64,000 nt of DNA from Rhizobium sp. Root483D2. GTDB taxonomy: Bacteria; Pseudomonadota; Alphaproteobacteria; Rhizobiales; Rhizobiaceae. Numbering within the stretch: the stretch's first letter is position 1; each line of letters starts with the position of its first letter. Shown piece by piece: positions 1 to 7,916 of the stretch. Location: the NCBI RefSeq assembly GCF_001426685.1, contig NZ_LMFB01000006.1, positions 73,454 through 137,453 of the forward strand, in the 5' to 3' direction. The position numbers and the translations under genes were made by a program. The notes below the pieces were generated by a model. That model was not told where the DNA came from. It saw only the letters and a list, made by a program, of their open reading frames with translations, and did not search any database.

Positions 1-28
1 TGCGGGCGCGAATAAGGGTGGCGGTCAT
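1..28 (-). CDS. Start of a gene running off the left edge, possibly guanine deaminase
   Basis: An ATG on the minus strand at position 28 overlaps the puuD stop codon by four bases (ATGA), the usual sign of translational coupling. Only nine residues are visible (MTATLIRAR). Rhizobial guanine deaminases often begin with a similar short stretch, and guanine deamination feeds xanthine to the XDH/urate pathway encoded just upstream, so guaD is a reasonable guess from context. The visible piece is too short to prove the identity. Confidence 0.35.
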
Positions 29-1263
29 TCAGTCTTGCCTTCCGAAACAGCGCTTTCGAACCATGCGGTCACAAGCCTGCGTTCGTCGTTTGTCATGTCG
101 GTGATGTTGCCGGGCGGCATCGCATGGCTGCGTCCGGCCTGGATATAGATTTCGCGGGCATGGGCTGCAATCTCGGCGTCGTTTTCCAGCATCACGCCCT
201 TCGGCGCGCGGTTGATGCCCTCGTAGACCGGCTCTGCCGCATGACACATGGAACAGCGCGTCGAAATCGCGTCCTTGACCGCCGGGAAATGCGCATTGGC
301 GGCAAATTGCTGGAAGGCAGGCGCAACCTCAGCCGTGTCCTCGCCGGTCAGCACTTTCGGCGCCGTCGATAGCCAGATGATGACGATGAAAATAATGAGG
401 GTAACGATCCAGGTCCAGGTCGGCCGTCCCTTCCGGGCATGGGTGGTGTTGAACCAGTGCCGGATGGTGACGCCCATCAGAAAGACCAGTGCTGCAATCA
501 CCCAGTTATAGGCGGTGGCGAAGGCCAGCGGGTAATGGTTGGACAGCATGAAGAAAATGACGGGCAGGGTCAGGTAGTTGTTGTGCAGCGAGCGCTGCTT
601 GGCAATCACGCCATATTTCGGGTCCGGCGTGCGCCCGGCAATCAGGTCGGCGACGACGACGCGCTGGTTCGGCATGATGATGAAGAAGACATTGGCAGAC
701 ATGATGGTCGCCGTAAACGCACCCAGATGCAGGAAGGCGGCGCGGCCGGTAAACACCTGCGTATAGCCCCAGGCCATGAGGACGAGAGCGACGTAGAGAA
801 CGCCCATCAGTGTCCAGGTGTTCCTGCCGAGCGGCGACTTGCACAGCAGATCGTAGAAGATCCAGCCGATGGCAAGCGAGGCAAGCGAGATCGCAATCGC
901 CGTGGTTGAGGAAATATCCAGCACATGCCGGTCCACCAGAAAGAGATCGGCGCCGCCATAATAGACGAGACAGAGCATGGCAAAGCCGGAAAGCCAAGTG
1001 GCATAGCTCTCCCATTTGAACCAGGTCAGGTGCTCCGGCATGGTGGCGGGCGCGACCAGATATTTCTGGATATGATAGAAGCCGCCGCCATGCACCTGCC
1101 ACTCCTCGCCATAGGCGCCGGCGGGCAGATGATCACGCTTCACCAGGCCGAGATCGAGCGCGATAAAGTAGAAGGACGAGCCGATCCAGGCAATCGCCGT
1201 GATCACATGCAGCCAGCGAACGGCAAAAGCCAGCCATTCCCAGGCGATGGCGAATTCATACAT
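25..1263 (-). CDS. puuD: Urate hydroxylase PuuD, membrane-bound, with C-terminal cytochrome c domain
   Basis: Oxidises urate to 5-hydroxyisourate in the inner membrane, the step after xanthine dehydrogenase. The protein has several hydrophobic helices through roughly residues 10-310, starting with a WLHVITAIAWIGSSFYF segment typical of the family. A C-terminal cytochrome c domain carries one heme-binding CSMCH motif. I chose the internal ATG at 1263 because the ten residues upstream are not part of the conserved start. The gene is co-oriented with xdhABC but separated from them by regulatory and hydrolase genes, and it is coupled to a downstream gene that leaves the window. Family assignment is firm; the acceptor for electrons from the cytochrome domain is not visible here. 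Confidence 0.92.
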   Translation of the reverse strand: MYEFAIAWEWLAFAVRWLHVITAIAWIGSSFYFIALDLGLVKRDHLPAGAYGEEWQVHGGGFYHIQKYLVAPATMPEHLTWFKWESYATWLSGFAMLCLVYYGGADLFLVDRHVLDISSTTAIAISLASLAIGWIFYDLLCKSPLGRNTWTLMGVLYVALVLMAWGYTQVFTGRAAFLHLGAFTATIMSANVFFIIMPNQRVVVADLIAGRTPDPKYGVIAKQRSLHNNYLTLPVIFFMLSNHYPLAFATAYNWVIAALVFLMGVTIRHWFNTTHARKGRPTWTWIVTLIIFIVIIWLSTAPKVLTGEDTAEVAPAFQQFAANAHFPAVKDAISTRCSMCHAAEPVYEGINRAPKGVMLENDAEIAAHAREIYIQAGRSHAMPPGNITDMTNDERRLVTAWFESAVSEGKTE

Positions 1264-1345
1264 ACAGGGTCCCCTTCCATGCTTCGTCCGCACACCTTGC
1301 GCAAAAATCCCCGGTGGGGGAAGGGCCCGTTTTGATCGTCACGCG

Positions 1346-2254
1346 CTATTTGCCAAAGGTGTTGGCGTTGGGGTTGAGTTCGCCCAGAATCCAATCGCGG
1401 AACATGCGGATTTTCGGCGTGTTGCGGCGTGCATGCGGATAGGCGAGCCAGTAATTGTGGCCATCATTGCAGCGCAGTTCGAACGGCTGATAGAGCCTGC
1501 CAAGGGCAATGTCGTCGGGATAGAAATCCGGCGTCAGAATGGCAACGCCTTGCCCCGCGACCGCTGCGCGCGCCTCAAAACTCTGTGCTCCGAGCCGGCT
1601 GGTCGGCCGCCCTTCAAGGTCCGGATCGCTGACCCCGGCTGCCGAAAACCATAAGCGCCACCAGGGGTCGGCGGCATCGATGATGCGCAGTTTCAACAGA
1701 TCGCGCGGTTCGTGGATGCCGCCGATCGTCTCGGCGAGCGCCGGGCTGAGCATCGGCGAGAACTCGATTTGCATCAGAGGGTGGCAGTCGAGCCCCGGCC
1801 AGACGCCGATGCCGGCGCGGATGGCAAGATCCGTCGATTCGGCGATGAGGTCGATCACCTTGTCGGTGGTGGTCAGCCGCACCGCGATGTTGGGATGCGC
1901 GAGCTGAAAGCTGCCAATGTTGCGGGCAAGCCATTGCGAGGCGAAAGTCGGCGTGGAGTTGATCAGAAGCGCGCTGTTGATATCGCCCCGGGCGGCGGAG
2001 ACGGCTTCCTGCAGCATCTCGAAAGCTTCGCTGACACGCGGCGCGAGCTGCTGGCCGACGTCGGTCAGCACGATCTGGCGCGGGCGTCTGAGGAAGAGCG
2101 GCTCGCCGACATTCTCCTCGATCAGCTTGATCTGGTAGCTCACTGCCGTCTGGGTCATGCCCAGCTCGGCGCCCGCCTTGGTGAAGCTCCCGAGCCTCGC
2201 TGCTGCTTCAAACACGCGCAGGGCATTCAATGGAAACTGTTTCGACATTTTCAT
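1346..2254 (-). CDS. LysR-family transcriptional regulator (GcvA-like)
   Basis: A 302-residue LysR-type regulator. The N-terminal winged helix-turn-helix begins at FPLNALRVFEAAARLGSF and runs to about residue 65, followed by a periplasmic-binding-fold effector domain. The start at 2254 is preferred because AAGAGAAC lies just upstream; a longer reading from 2356 would cover the intergenic region. Helix wording (NALRVFEAAARLGSFTKAG) is closest to the GcvA/AmpR branch. It is transcribed divergently from a small DUF1127-like gene at 2355, and a perfect 6-bp inverted repeat lies between them. The target pathway is unknown; nearby xdh/puuD genes are a possible but unproven target. Confidence 0.88.
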   Translation of the reverse strand: MKMSKQFPLNALRVFEAAARLGSFTKAGAELGMTQTAVSYQIKLIEENVGEPLFLRRPRQIVLTDVGQQLAPRVSEAFEMLQEAVSAARGDINSALLINSTPTFASQWLARNIGSFQLAHPNIAVRLTTTDKVIDLIAESTDLAIRAGIGVWPGLDCHPLMQIEFSPMLSPALAETIGGIHEPRDLLKLRIIDAADPWWRLWFSAAGVSDPDLEGRPTSRLGAQSFEARAAVAGQGVAILTPDFYPDDIALGRLYQPFELRCNDGHNYWLAYPHARRNTPKIRMFRDWILGELNPNANTFGK

Positions 2255-2301
2255 GGATAAGTTCTCTTGATGCATGCAGACGGTTGTTCGATTGGAATTG
2301 G

Positions 2302-2321
2302 AGCATGTTTGCGCGCATGCT
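2302..2321. promoter_or_regulatory. Inverted repeat between the lysR and DUF1127-like genes
   Basis: AGCATG and CATGCT form a perfect 6-bp inverted repeat with an 8-bp spacer, midway between two divergent start codons (2254 and 2355). LysR proteins commonly bind such sites in divergent intergenic regions, so this is a candidate operator. No binding data are visible. Confidence 0.4.
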
Positions 2322-2354
2322 GCAATCACATTCACGAAAACGACAGGTGCCGTC

Positions 2355-2558
2355 ATGGATTGCCAAGCAATTGAAAAATATCAACCAATACCGCAAACGC
2401 GCAAGGCCGGATGGCTTTTTTGGCTGGGCGGGCTGCTGCGCCGGCCAGCGTCCAGGCATCCCACGCTCGATTTCGAAGTCATGTCGGAATACATGAAAAG
2501 AGACCTGGGTTTTCTAGACGGGCGGGATTCGCGCGCGGATTCGGATTTGACCCGGTAA
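2355..2558 (+). CDS. Small DUF1127-like protein
   Basis: A 67-residue basic protein starting at an ATG at 2355 with CAGG about nine bases upstream. The C-terminal half (FEVMSEYMKRDLGFLDGRD) matches the layout of the DUF1127 core, in which a short helix is followed by a (K/R)D(L/I)G(L/F)xDGR motif. DUF1127 proteins are very common in rhizobia as 45-100-residue proteins, some linked to RNA metabolism and phosphate responses. It is transcribed divergently from the LysR gene with a 100-bp gap. The longer frame open from 2274 would overlap the intergenic palindrome and is not preferred. The N-terminal half has no recognisable match. Confidence 0.55.
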   Translation: MDCQAIEKYQPIPQTRKAGWLFWLGGLLRRPASRHPTLDFEVMSEYMKRDLGFLDGRDSRADSDLTR

Positions 2559-2604
2559 GAGCCGTTCGCCGCCGGAGCATGTCCGATGGTCTGGCGGCGG
2601 GATT

Positions 2605-2898
2605 TTAGTAGGATCCGTCCAGGACACCGCTTTCCATCTGGTCGAGATAGATGAATTCCGGCGCCTTGACCCCAGCCTTCGCGCGGATTTCGATCAGCTT
2701 CTGCGACTCGAAGAAGTCTCTGGCGGCTCTCAACGATCGCCATTGCGAGAAGTGAACGATCCGGTTGGGATCGGTGTCATATTTCAGCACCTGATAGGCG
2801 ATTTCTCCGGCCGCGCGGCGAATGCCGGCAGCGGCGTCGAAGACGGATTTCCAGGCGCAATAGTCGGCGACCTCGTGGATGATCAGGACGTAAGGCAT
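2605..2898 (-). CDS. Antibiotic-biosynthesis-monooxygenase-fold (ABM-like) protein
   Basis: A 97-residue protein of the dimeric alpha/beta-barrel type. It begins MPYVLIIHEV, has a central VHFSQWRS strand and a helix SLRAARDFFESQ, the common pattern of small ABM-domain proteins. Such proteins act as cofactor-free monooxygenases or heme/quinone-binding proteins, but no catalytic residue can be assigned here. The start at 2898 is supported by AAGGGA upstream; nine extra residues are possible from 2925. It lies 46 bp downstream of the alpha/beta hydrolase gene on the same strand and may be co-transcribed with it. Confidence 0.6.
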   Translation of the reverse strand: MPYVLIIHEVADYCAWKSVFDAAAGIRRAAGEIAYQVLKYDTDPNRIVHFSQWRSLRAARDFFESQKLIEIRAKAGVKAPEFIYLDQMESGVLDGSY

Positions 2899-2944
2899 GG
2901 TTTCCCTTGAAGAGTTGGAAGGCATTTACGCTGGATGTGCCGCG

Positions 2945-3913
2945 TCACATCATGCCCTTGCTTTTAATGTAGCAGCGGTTGGCGAATGCTTCGTCCTTGC
3001 CTGTGTCAATCAGGCTCTCGAAAGGTTTTCCCGGCCAGGGATTGATGCCGTCGCGCAGCCAGATGAGGCTATCCAGCCAGAACCCGGCGGCATGGCGCTT
3101 GTGAAAGAGGCTGAAATGGCCAAGCCGATCCACGCCGAGATCGGCGGGCGACAAGGCGGCTTCGACGAAATTGGCATTGCGGTAATACGCGAGTGCCCGG
3201 CGGATGGCTTTTGGGGTTGCGATCTCGTCATCGGTGACGCCGATAGCCAGAATCTCGGCGGTGACATCCGCGAAACGCTTCAAGATATCCGCCCGGTCTT
3301 GATGGGGATGGCTCAGTTCCATCCGCGCCCGCCGGAAGCTCCAGTCATTCGCCACGCCTGCCGGAAGGTCTTCCAGCCAGCCGAGCGCTTTGCCGGGAAA
3401 ATATCCGCAGAGCGCTGTCAGGAGCGGCATGACGATGTGCCATTTGAATAGAAGCCGCAGGCGCCGGGCAGGGGCGTAATCCCGCCAATAGGCATATTGG
3501 GCGCCGATGGTGAGCATGCGGTCGATCAGCGGTGCATTGCGGGCAAGGCCTGGCAGGAAACCACCGATGCTGTGGCCGGCCACGAGCCTTGGGCCATCCG
3601 GCGCATGGGCATGGAGATAGTCCAGCGCAGCGGCAAAATCCTGTTCGCCCCAGTCGGCCCAGCGAACGTGACAGCCGCGCAAGGTTGCGGGCCGGGACTG
3701 GCCGATGCCGCGATAGTCATAGGTCAGCACGGTGAAGCCGTGACCGGCCAGAAACCGCGCATAGGGATGATAGTAACGCGCCAAAACGCCGGTTGCGGGA
3801 TTGATCACCACGGCGCCGCATGCGCCGTTGCCCAAGCCTTCCCATAGATGGCCGCCAAGCCGCACACCGTCCTCACAGACGATTGCGACCGGTCTCGCCT
3901 CTATCTCCAGCAT
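2945..3913 (-). CDS. Alpha/beta hydrolase
   Basis: A 322-residue hydrolase. The nucleophile elbow is GHSIGG, in the expected place after a LTYDYRGIGQSRP strand-turn segment, and a candidate catalytic His is in the late FSLFHKRH segment. The pattern resembles predicted esterases annotated as alpha/beta fold hydrolases of the COG4757 type. The start at 3913 has GGAG and AAGAG upstream. It is divergent from the TetR gene at 3997, with a palindrome between the two starts, so it is a likely target of that regulator. The substrate is unknown. Confidence 0.8.
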   Translation of the reverse strand: MLEIEARPVAIVCEDGVRLGGHLWEGLGNGACGAVVINPATGVLARYYHPYARFLAGHGFTVLTYDYRGIGQSRPATLRGCHVRWADWGEQDFAAALDYLHAHAPDGPRLVAGHSIGGFLPGLARNAPLIDRMLTIGAQYAYWRDYAPARRLRLLFKWHIVMPLLTALCGYFPGKALGWLEDLPAGVANDWSFRRARMELSHPHQDRADILKRFADVTAEILAIGVTDDEIATPKAIRRALAYYRNANFVEAALSPADLGVDRLGHFSLFHKRHAAGFWLDSLIWLRDGINPWPGKPFESLIDTGKDEAFANRCYIKSKGMM

Positions 3914-3965
3914 GCTCTTTCTCCGGCGGTTCTGCTGGGATGAGCATAGGCCCGGCTGCCGCTTG

Positions 3966-3989
3966 TGTATATTCACTGGTCGGTATACA
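3966..3989. promoter_or_regulatory. Palindrome between hydrolase and tetR genes (likely TetR operator)
   Basis: TGTATA and TATACA are perfect 6-bp outer arms around a 12-bp centre that is itself partly symmetric, giving a 24-bp imperfect palindrome. It lies between divergent starts at 3913 and 3997. The right arm TATACA could also serve as the -10 box of the tetR promoter, with seven bases to the ATG. TetR proteins usually repress themselves and a divergent gene through a site of this size. Confidence 0.6.
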
Positions 3990-3996
3990 TTCAGCC

Positions 3997-4581
3997 ATGG
4001 CAACTCCTGCTCTTTCCACCCGCGACCGCATTGTATCTGCTGCCTCCAAGCTGTTCTACAGCGAGGGGATCCGCGCCGTCAGCGTCGATGCGGTGGCGGA
4101 AAAGGCGGGGATCACCAAGCGCACGCTCTACTATCATTTCGACAGCAAGGATGATCTGATCGCCGCCTATCTCGACATGCGCGACCAGCCCAACCTTGCT
4201 CTGTTCAAACGGTGGTTTGCGGAAACGGACGGTGATGCCGCCGACAAGGTGCGGGGCGTGTTTTTCAACCTGGCGCGAGCGGCCCGGCATCCACGCTGGA
4301 AGGGTTGCGGCTTTCTGCGCACATCCGCCGAACTTGCCAATATGCCCGGCCATCCGGCGATGAAGATCGGCGCTGCGCACAAGCGGCGGGTCGAGGATTG
4401 GTTGAGCGGCGTCTTCGAGGCGGCGGACCTTAAGGCGCATTCCCGGACGCTAGCCCGCCAGACAGTTCTGCTGCTCGACGGGTCCTTTGCCGTCGTCCTG
4501 CTGCACCGCGACCCCTCCTATATGGAAACGGCGGGGGAGGCCGCGCATGCGCTGATCCGCGCGCGTGCGGCGTCCGCCTAG
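3997..4581 (+). CDS. TetR/AcrR-family transcriptional regulator
   Basis: A 194-residue repressor. The N-terminal helix-turn-helix reads DRIVSAASKLFYSEGIRAVSVDAVAEKAGITKRTLYYHF in several adjacent segments, fully typical of TetR, followed by a helical ligand-binding domain. The ATG at 3997 is chosen because the longer open frame (from 3820) would run through the operator and the hydrolase gene start. There is no good ribosome-binding site, and a TATACA box lies seven bases before the ATG, so the transcript could be leaderless. Divergent to the hydrolase gene. The ligand is unknown. Confidence 0.88.
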   Translation: MATPALSTRDRIVSAASKLFYSEGIRAVSVDAVAEKAGITKRTLYYHFDSKDDLIAAYLDMRDQPNLALFKRWFAETDGDAADKVRGVFFNLARAARHPRWKGCGFLRTSAELANMPGHPAMKIGAAHKRRVEDWLSGVFEAADLKAHSRTLARQTVLLLDGSFAVVLLHRDPSYMETAGEAAHALIRARAASA

Positions 4582-4585
4582 ACGT

Positions 4586-5392
4586 TTACTGCGCATTCAG
4601 CGCGGCAAGGATCTCGGCTGCAGTCATGGCGGCAATCACTGCGGGGCGCTTGTCGCTGACGGTCTTGCCGCCAATGGGCAGGATGAGCCTTGCGATCGCA
4701 TCATGCGTCAAGCCTTCCTGCCTTGCCCAGCTTGCAAATGTTGCGCGCTTGGTCTTCGAGCCGATCATGCCGATATAGGCAAGGTCGTTCCGGGCCAGCG
4801 CTTGCCTGGCAATCAGGAAATCCAGTGCATGGTCATGTGTCAGGATGACGACGGCGGACCCTGGCGCGATATCCTTGACGACCGCCTCGGGCATGGCGAC
4901 CAGCCGGTGGCTGGCACCGGCCGACATCAGGTCGAGCTCGTTCTTTCGCGTTTCCACCGCAAAGATTTTTAGCGGCAGGAGCAAAAGCGCATCGGCCAGC
5001 GCCCGTCCGACATGGCCGGCGCCAAACAACCAGACCTGCGGCAGTGCCTTCAGCTTCTCCTTGAGTTTCAGGTCGAGTGCTACGCGCGCGGCGTCATCGC
5101 CGATGCGGAATGTCAGCACCATGCGGCCGCCGCAGCATTGGCCGATATCGGGGCCGAGCGGAATGTCCATCTCGACCGCATCGCTGACGCCGGCCAGAAG
5201 CGCGCGGGCGTGGTCGATCGCCATATGCTCCATCTGGCCGCCGCCGATCGTGCCGTGCGCGCCGGTCGGCGAGACCAGCATGAAGGTGCCGGCTTCGCGG
5301 GGCGCCGATCCGAACGTCTCCTTGATCTCGACGATGACCAGCTTGTATTCGCGCTCAAGGAACGCTTCGAGGCTATCGATGGCAAAATTCAT
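4586..5392 (-). CDS. xdhC: Xanthine dehydrogenase accessory protein XdhC
   Basis: Binds the molybdenum cofactor and helps sulfurate and insert it into xanthine dehydrogenase. The 268-residue protein has the XdhC N-terminal domain with the GTIGGGQMEH motif near residue 50, and a Rossmann-like C-terminal domain with a VWLFGAGHVGRAL nucleotide-binding loop. It is the last gene of the xdhA-xdhB-xdhC run, 12 bp after xdhB. Length and motifs are normal for the family. Confidence 0.93.
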   Translation of the reverse strand: MNFAIDSLEAFLEREYKLVIVEIKETFGSAPREAGTFMLVSPTGAHGTIGGGQMEHMAIDHARALLAGVSDAVEMDIPLGPDIGQCCGGRMVLTFRIGDDAARVALDLKLKEKLKALPQVWLFGAGHVGRALADALLLLPLKIFAVETRKNELDLMSAGASHRLVAMPEAVVKDIAPGSAVVILTHDHALDFLIARQALARNDLAYIGMIGSKTKRATFASWARQEGLTHDAIARLILPIGGKTVSDKRPAVIAAMTAAEILAALNAQ

Positions 5393-5404
5393 GTCAAAGG
5401 TTCT

Positions 5405-7747
5405 TCACGCTTGTCCCGTGCGCAGGCGCTCGACGGCCATCAGGATGCGTTCGGGCGTTGCCGGGGTGTCGAGCTGCGGGCATTCGCGGTAACCAGCGAC
5501 GCTGGCAACCGCCATCGACAGGGCTTCCAGCACCGAGATCGGCAGCATGAACGGCGGCTCTCCGACCGCTTTCGAGCGGCCGATGGTCATTTCTGCATTC
5601 TCGGCCCATTCCGCCAGCTTGACGTTGAAGATTTTCGGCCGGTCGGAGGCGAGCGGGATCTTGTAGGTGGAGGGCGCATGGGTGCGCAGCCGCCCCTTGG
5701 CGTCCCACCACAATTCCTCTGTCGTCAGCCAGCCCATGCCCTGCACGAAGGCGCCTTCGACCTGGCCGATATCGATCGCCGGATTGAGAGACTTGCCGAC
5801 ATCGTGCAGCACGTCGACCCGGTCCACCATGTATTCGCCGGTCAGCGTGTCGATCGAAACCTCGGAGACGGAGGCGCCATAGGCGAAATAGTAGAACGGC
5901 GTGCCACGGCCGGTATTGCGGTCCCAATGGATTTTCGGGGTCTTGTAGAACCCGGCGGCCGACAGCTGCACGCGGGCGAAATAGGCCTGCTTGATGAAAT
6001 CGGGGAAGGGCACCAGTTCCTCGCCGATCTTCACATGGTTCGGCACGAAGCTGATGTTTCCGGCATCGGTCTGCCAGCGTTCGGCGGCAAACTCGACGAG
6101 GCGTTCCTTGATCTGCCGGGCAGCGTCATGGGCAGCCATGCCATTCAAGTCGGAGCCGGAGGAGGCGGCGGTGGCCGACGTGTTGGGCACCTTGCCGGTG
6201 GTGGTCGCGGTGATCTTGACGTGGGTGATATCGACCTGGAAACTGTCGGCCAGAACCTGCGCCACCTTGGTGTAGAGCCCCTGGCCCATCTCGGTGCCGC
6301 CATGGTTAAGATGGATCGACCCGTCCTGATAGACATGCACCAGCGCGCCCGCCTGGTTGAAGGCGGTCATGGTGAACGAGATGCCGAATTTGACCGGCGT
6401 CAGCGCGATACCCTTGCGGATGATGCGGCTGGTCTCGTTGAAATCGATGACCGCCTTGCGCCGCGCCTGATAATGGGCGCTTTCCTCCAGTTCGGCGACA
6501 ATGCGCTGGATGATATTGTCTTCCACCTGCTGGTGATAGGGCGTGAGGTCGCGGCCGGAGCCTTTCTCGCCATAGAAATTCAGCTTGCGGATCTCCAGCG
6601 GGTCCTTGCCCAGCGCATAGGCGATCTCCTCGATGATCCTCTCGCCGCCCACCATGCCCTGCGGCCCGCCGAAACCGCGATAGGCGGTGTTGGAGACGGT
6701 ATGGGTCTTCAAGGGCTGCGAGGTCAGTTTCACATGCGGATAGAAATAGGAGCTGTCGGCATGGAAGAGGGCGCGGTCGGTGACCGGGCCGGAGAGGTCG
6801 GAAGAGTAGCCGCAGCGTGCCGCATAATTGGCCTTCACCGCATGAATGCGGCCGTCGTCATCGAAGCCGACATCGTAATCGACGAGGAAGTCGTGACGCT
6901 TTCCGGTTGCGGTCATGTCCTCGTCGCGGTCGGGCCGGAACTTGACGGCGCGCTTCAGTTTCTTGGCGGCGACGGCGGCGAGTGCGGCAAACTGGTTGCC
7001 TTGCGTTTCCTTGCCGCCGAAACCGCCGCCCATCCGCCGCACCTGCACGGTGACCGCATTGGAGGGAACGCCCAGGACATGGCCGACCATGTGCTGCACT
7101 TCGCTTGGATGCTGGGTGGAAGACCAGACGGTGATGTCGTCGTCCTCGCCGGGAATGGCCATGGCGATATGGCTTTCGAGGTAGAAATGCTCCTGCCCGC
7201 CGATCCGCATCCGGCCGGTGAGGCGGCGCGGCGCAAGCTCCAGTTCGGCCTCAGCATCGCCCCGCGACAAGGTCAGCGGCTTGGTGACGACGTCGGCGCC
7301 GTTTTCCAGAGCGTCGAGAATATCCGTGTGATGCGGCAGGTCGCGATAGGTGATCTTCGCCATGCGGGCAGCGCGCCGCGCGATGTCGCGGGTTTCGGCG
7401 ATGACGGCGAATGCCGGCTGGCCGTGAAACTGCACCAGACCGTCTGCCAGCACCGGTTCGTCGTCGAGATGGCTGGGGCTGATATCGTTGGAATGCGGCA
7501 TGTCCTTGGCCGTCAGCACGCAGACGACGCCGGGCGTGGCTTCGACATCGGACAGGTCCATGGCGACGATCTGCGCATGCGCGCGGTCGGTCATGCCCAG
7601 CGCCCCGTGCAGCGTCCCCGCCGGTTCCGGGATGTCGTCGATATAATCAGCGGTGCCCGACACATGCTTGTGGGCGCTGTCATGGCGCAGGGTCGAATGC
7701 ATGGATCCGGCAATGGTCTTGCGCTCCTCGAAGGTGGAATTGTCCAT
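5405..7747 (-). CDS. xdhB: Xanthine dehydrogenase molybdopterin-binding subunit XdhB
   Basis: The large catalytic subunit, which hydroxylates hypoxanthine to xanthine and then urate. The 780-residue protein starts with the aldehyde oxidase/xanthine dehydrogenase a/b hammerhead domain (GTADYIDDIPEPAGTLHGALGMT) and continues with the molybdopterin-binding domains, including GGGFGGKE and AYRGFGGPQGM. The start at 7747 has AAGGA eight bases upstream; an ATG at 7765 is also possible. Between this gene and xdhA lies a 127-bp palindromic repeat. A 933-residue open frame on the opposite strand is a shadow of this gene. Confidence 0.95.
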   Translation of the reverse strand: MDNSTFEERKTIAGSMHSTLRHDSAHKHVSGTADYIDDIPEPAGTLHGALGMTDRAHAQIVAMDLSDVEATPGVVCVLTAKDMPHSNDISPSHLDDEPVLADGLVQFHGQPAFAVIAETRDIARRAARMAKITYRDLPHHTDILDALENGADVVTKPLTLSRGDAEAELELAPRRLTGRMRIGGQEHFYLESHIAMAIPGEDDDITVWSSTQHPSEVQHMVGHVLGVPSNAVTVQVRRMGGGFGGKETQGNQFAALAAVAAKKLKRAVKFRPDRDEDMTATGKRHDFLVDYDVGFDDDGRIHAVKANYAARCGYSSDLSGPVTDRALFHADSSYFYPHVKLTSQPLKTHTVSNTAYRGFGGPQGMVGGERIIEEIAYALGKDPLEIRKLNFYGEKGSGRDLTPYHQQVEDNIIQRIVAELEESAHYQARRKAVIDFNETSRIIRKGIALTPVKFGISFTMTAFNQAGALVHVYQDGSIHLNHGGTEMGQGLYTKVAQVLADSFQVDITHVKITATTTGKVPNTSATAASSGSDLNGMAAHDAARQIKERLVEFAAERWQTDAGNISFVPNHVKIGEELVPFPDFIKQAYFARVQLSAAGFYKTPKIHWDRNTGRGTPFYYFAYGASVSEVSIDTLTGEYMVDRVDVLHDVGKSLNPAIDIGQVEGAFVQGMGWLTTEELWWDAKGRLRTHAPSTYKIPLASDRPKIFNVKLAEWAENAEMTIGRSKAVGEPPFMLPISVLEALSMAVASVAGYRECPQLDTPATPERILMAVERLRTGQA

Positions 7748-7770
7748 CAGCAGGGTCCTTCGCATCTGTC

Positions 7771-7897
7771 TCTTCTCCCCAGCGGGGAGAAGGTGGCCCG
7801 AAGGGCCGGATGAGGGGGAGCCACGCAAACCGGAGTTTGCCGCAAGACCCCCTCATCGCCTCGTTTCACTCGGCACTTCTCCCCGCTGGGGAGAAGA
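7771..7897. repeat. Palindromic intergenic element (RIME-like) between xdhA and xdhB
   Basis: A 127-bp element with exact 22-bp terminal inverted repeats (7771-7792 and 7876-7897), each itself a CTTCTCCCC/GGGGAGAAG palindrome. Nested inside are GGCCC-GAA-GGGCC, a 10-bp pair GATGAGGGGG (7809-7818) with CCCCCTCATC (7848-7857), and a central GCAAAC-CGGA-GTTTGC hairpin (7825-7840). The whole element can fold into a long branched stem. The composition is that of rhizobial intergenic mosaic elements, from memory of that family. It sits inside the xdh operon, so it would be in the mRNA. Confidence 0.85.
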
Positions 7898-7916
7898 GGA
7901 AAGCCGCAGCCTGCGC

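Noticed and set aside
5012..7813. A 933-residue open frame on the plus strand
   Set aside because: It runs antisense through xdhB and xdhC and has a composition typical of the complement of GC-rich coding sequence; no family similarity. The minus-strand genes are complete and well conserved.
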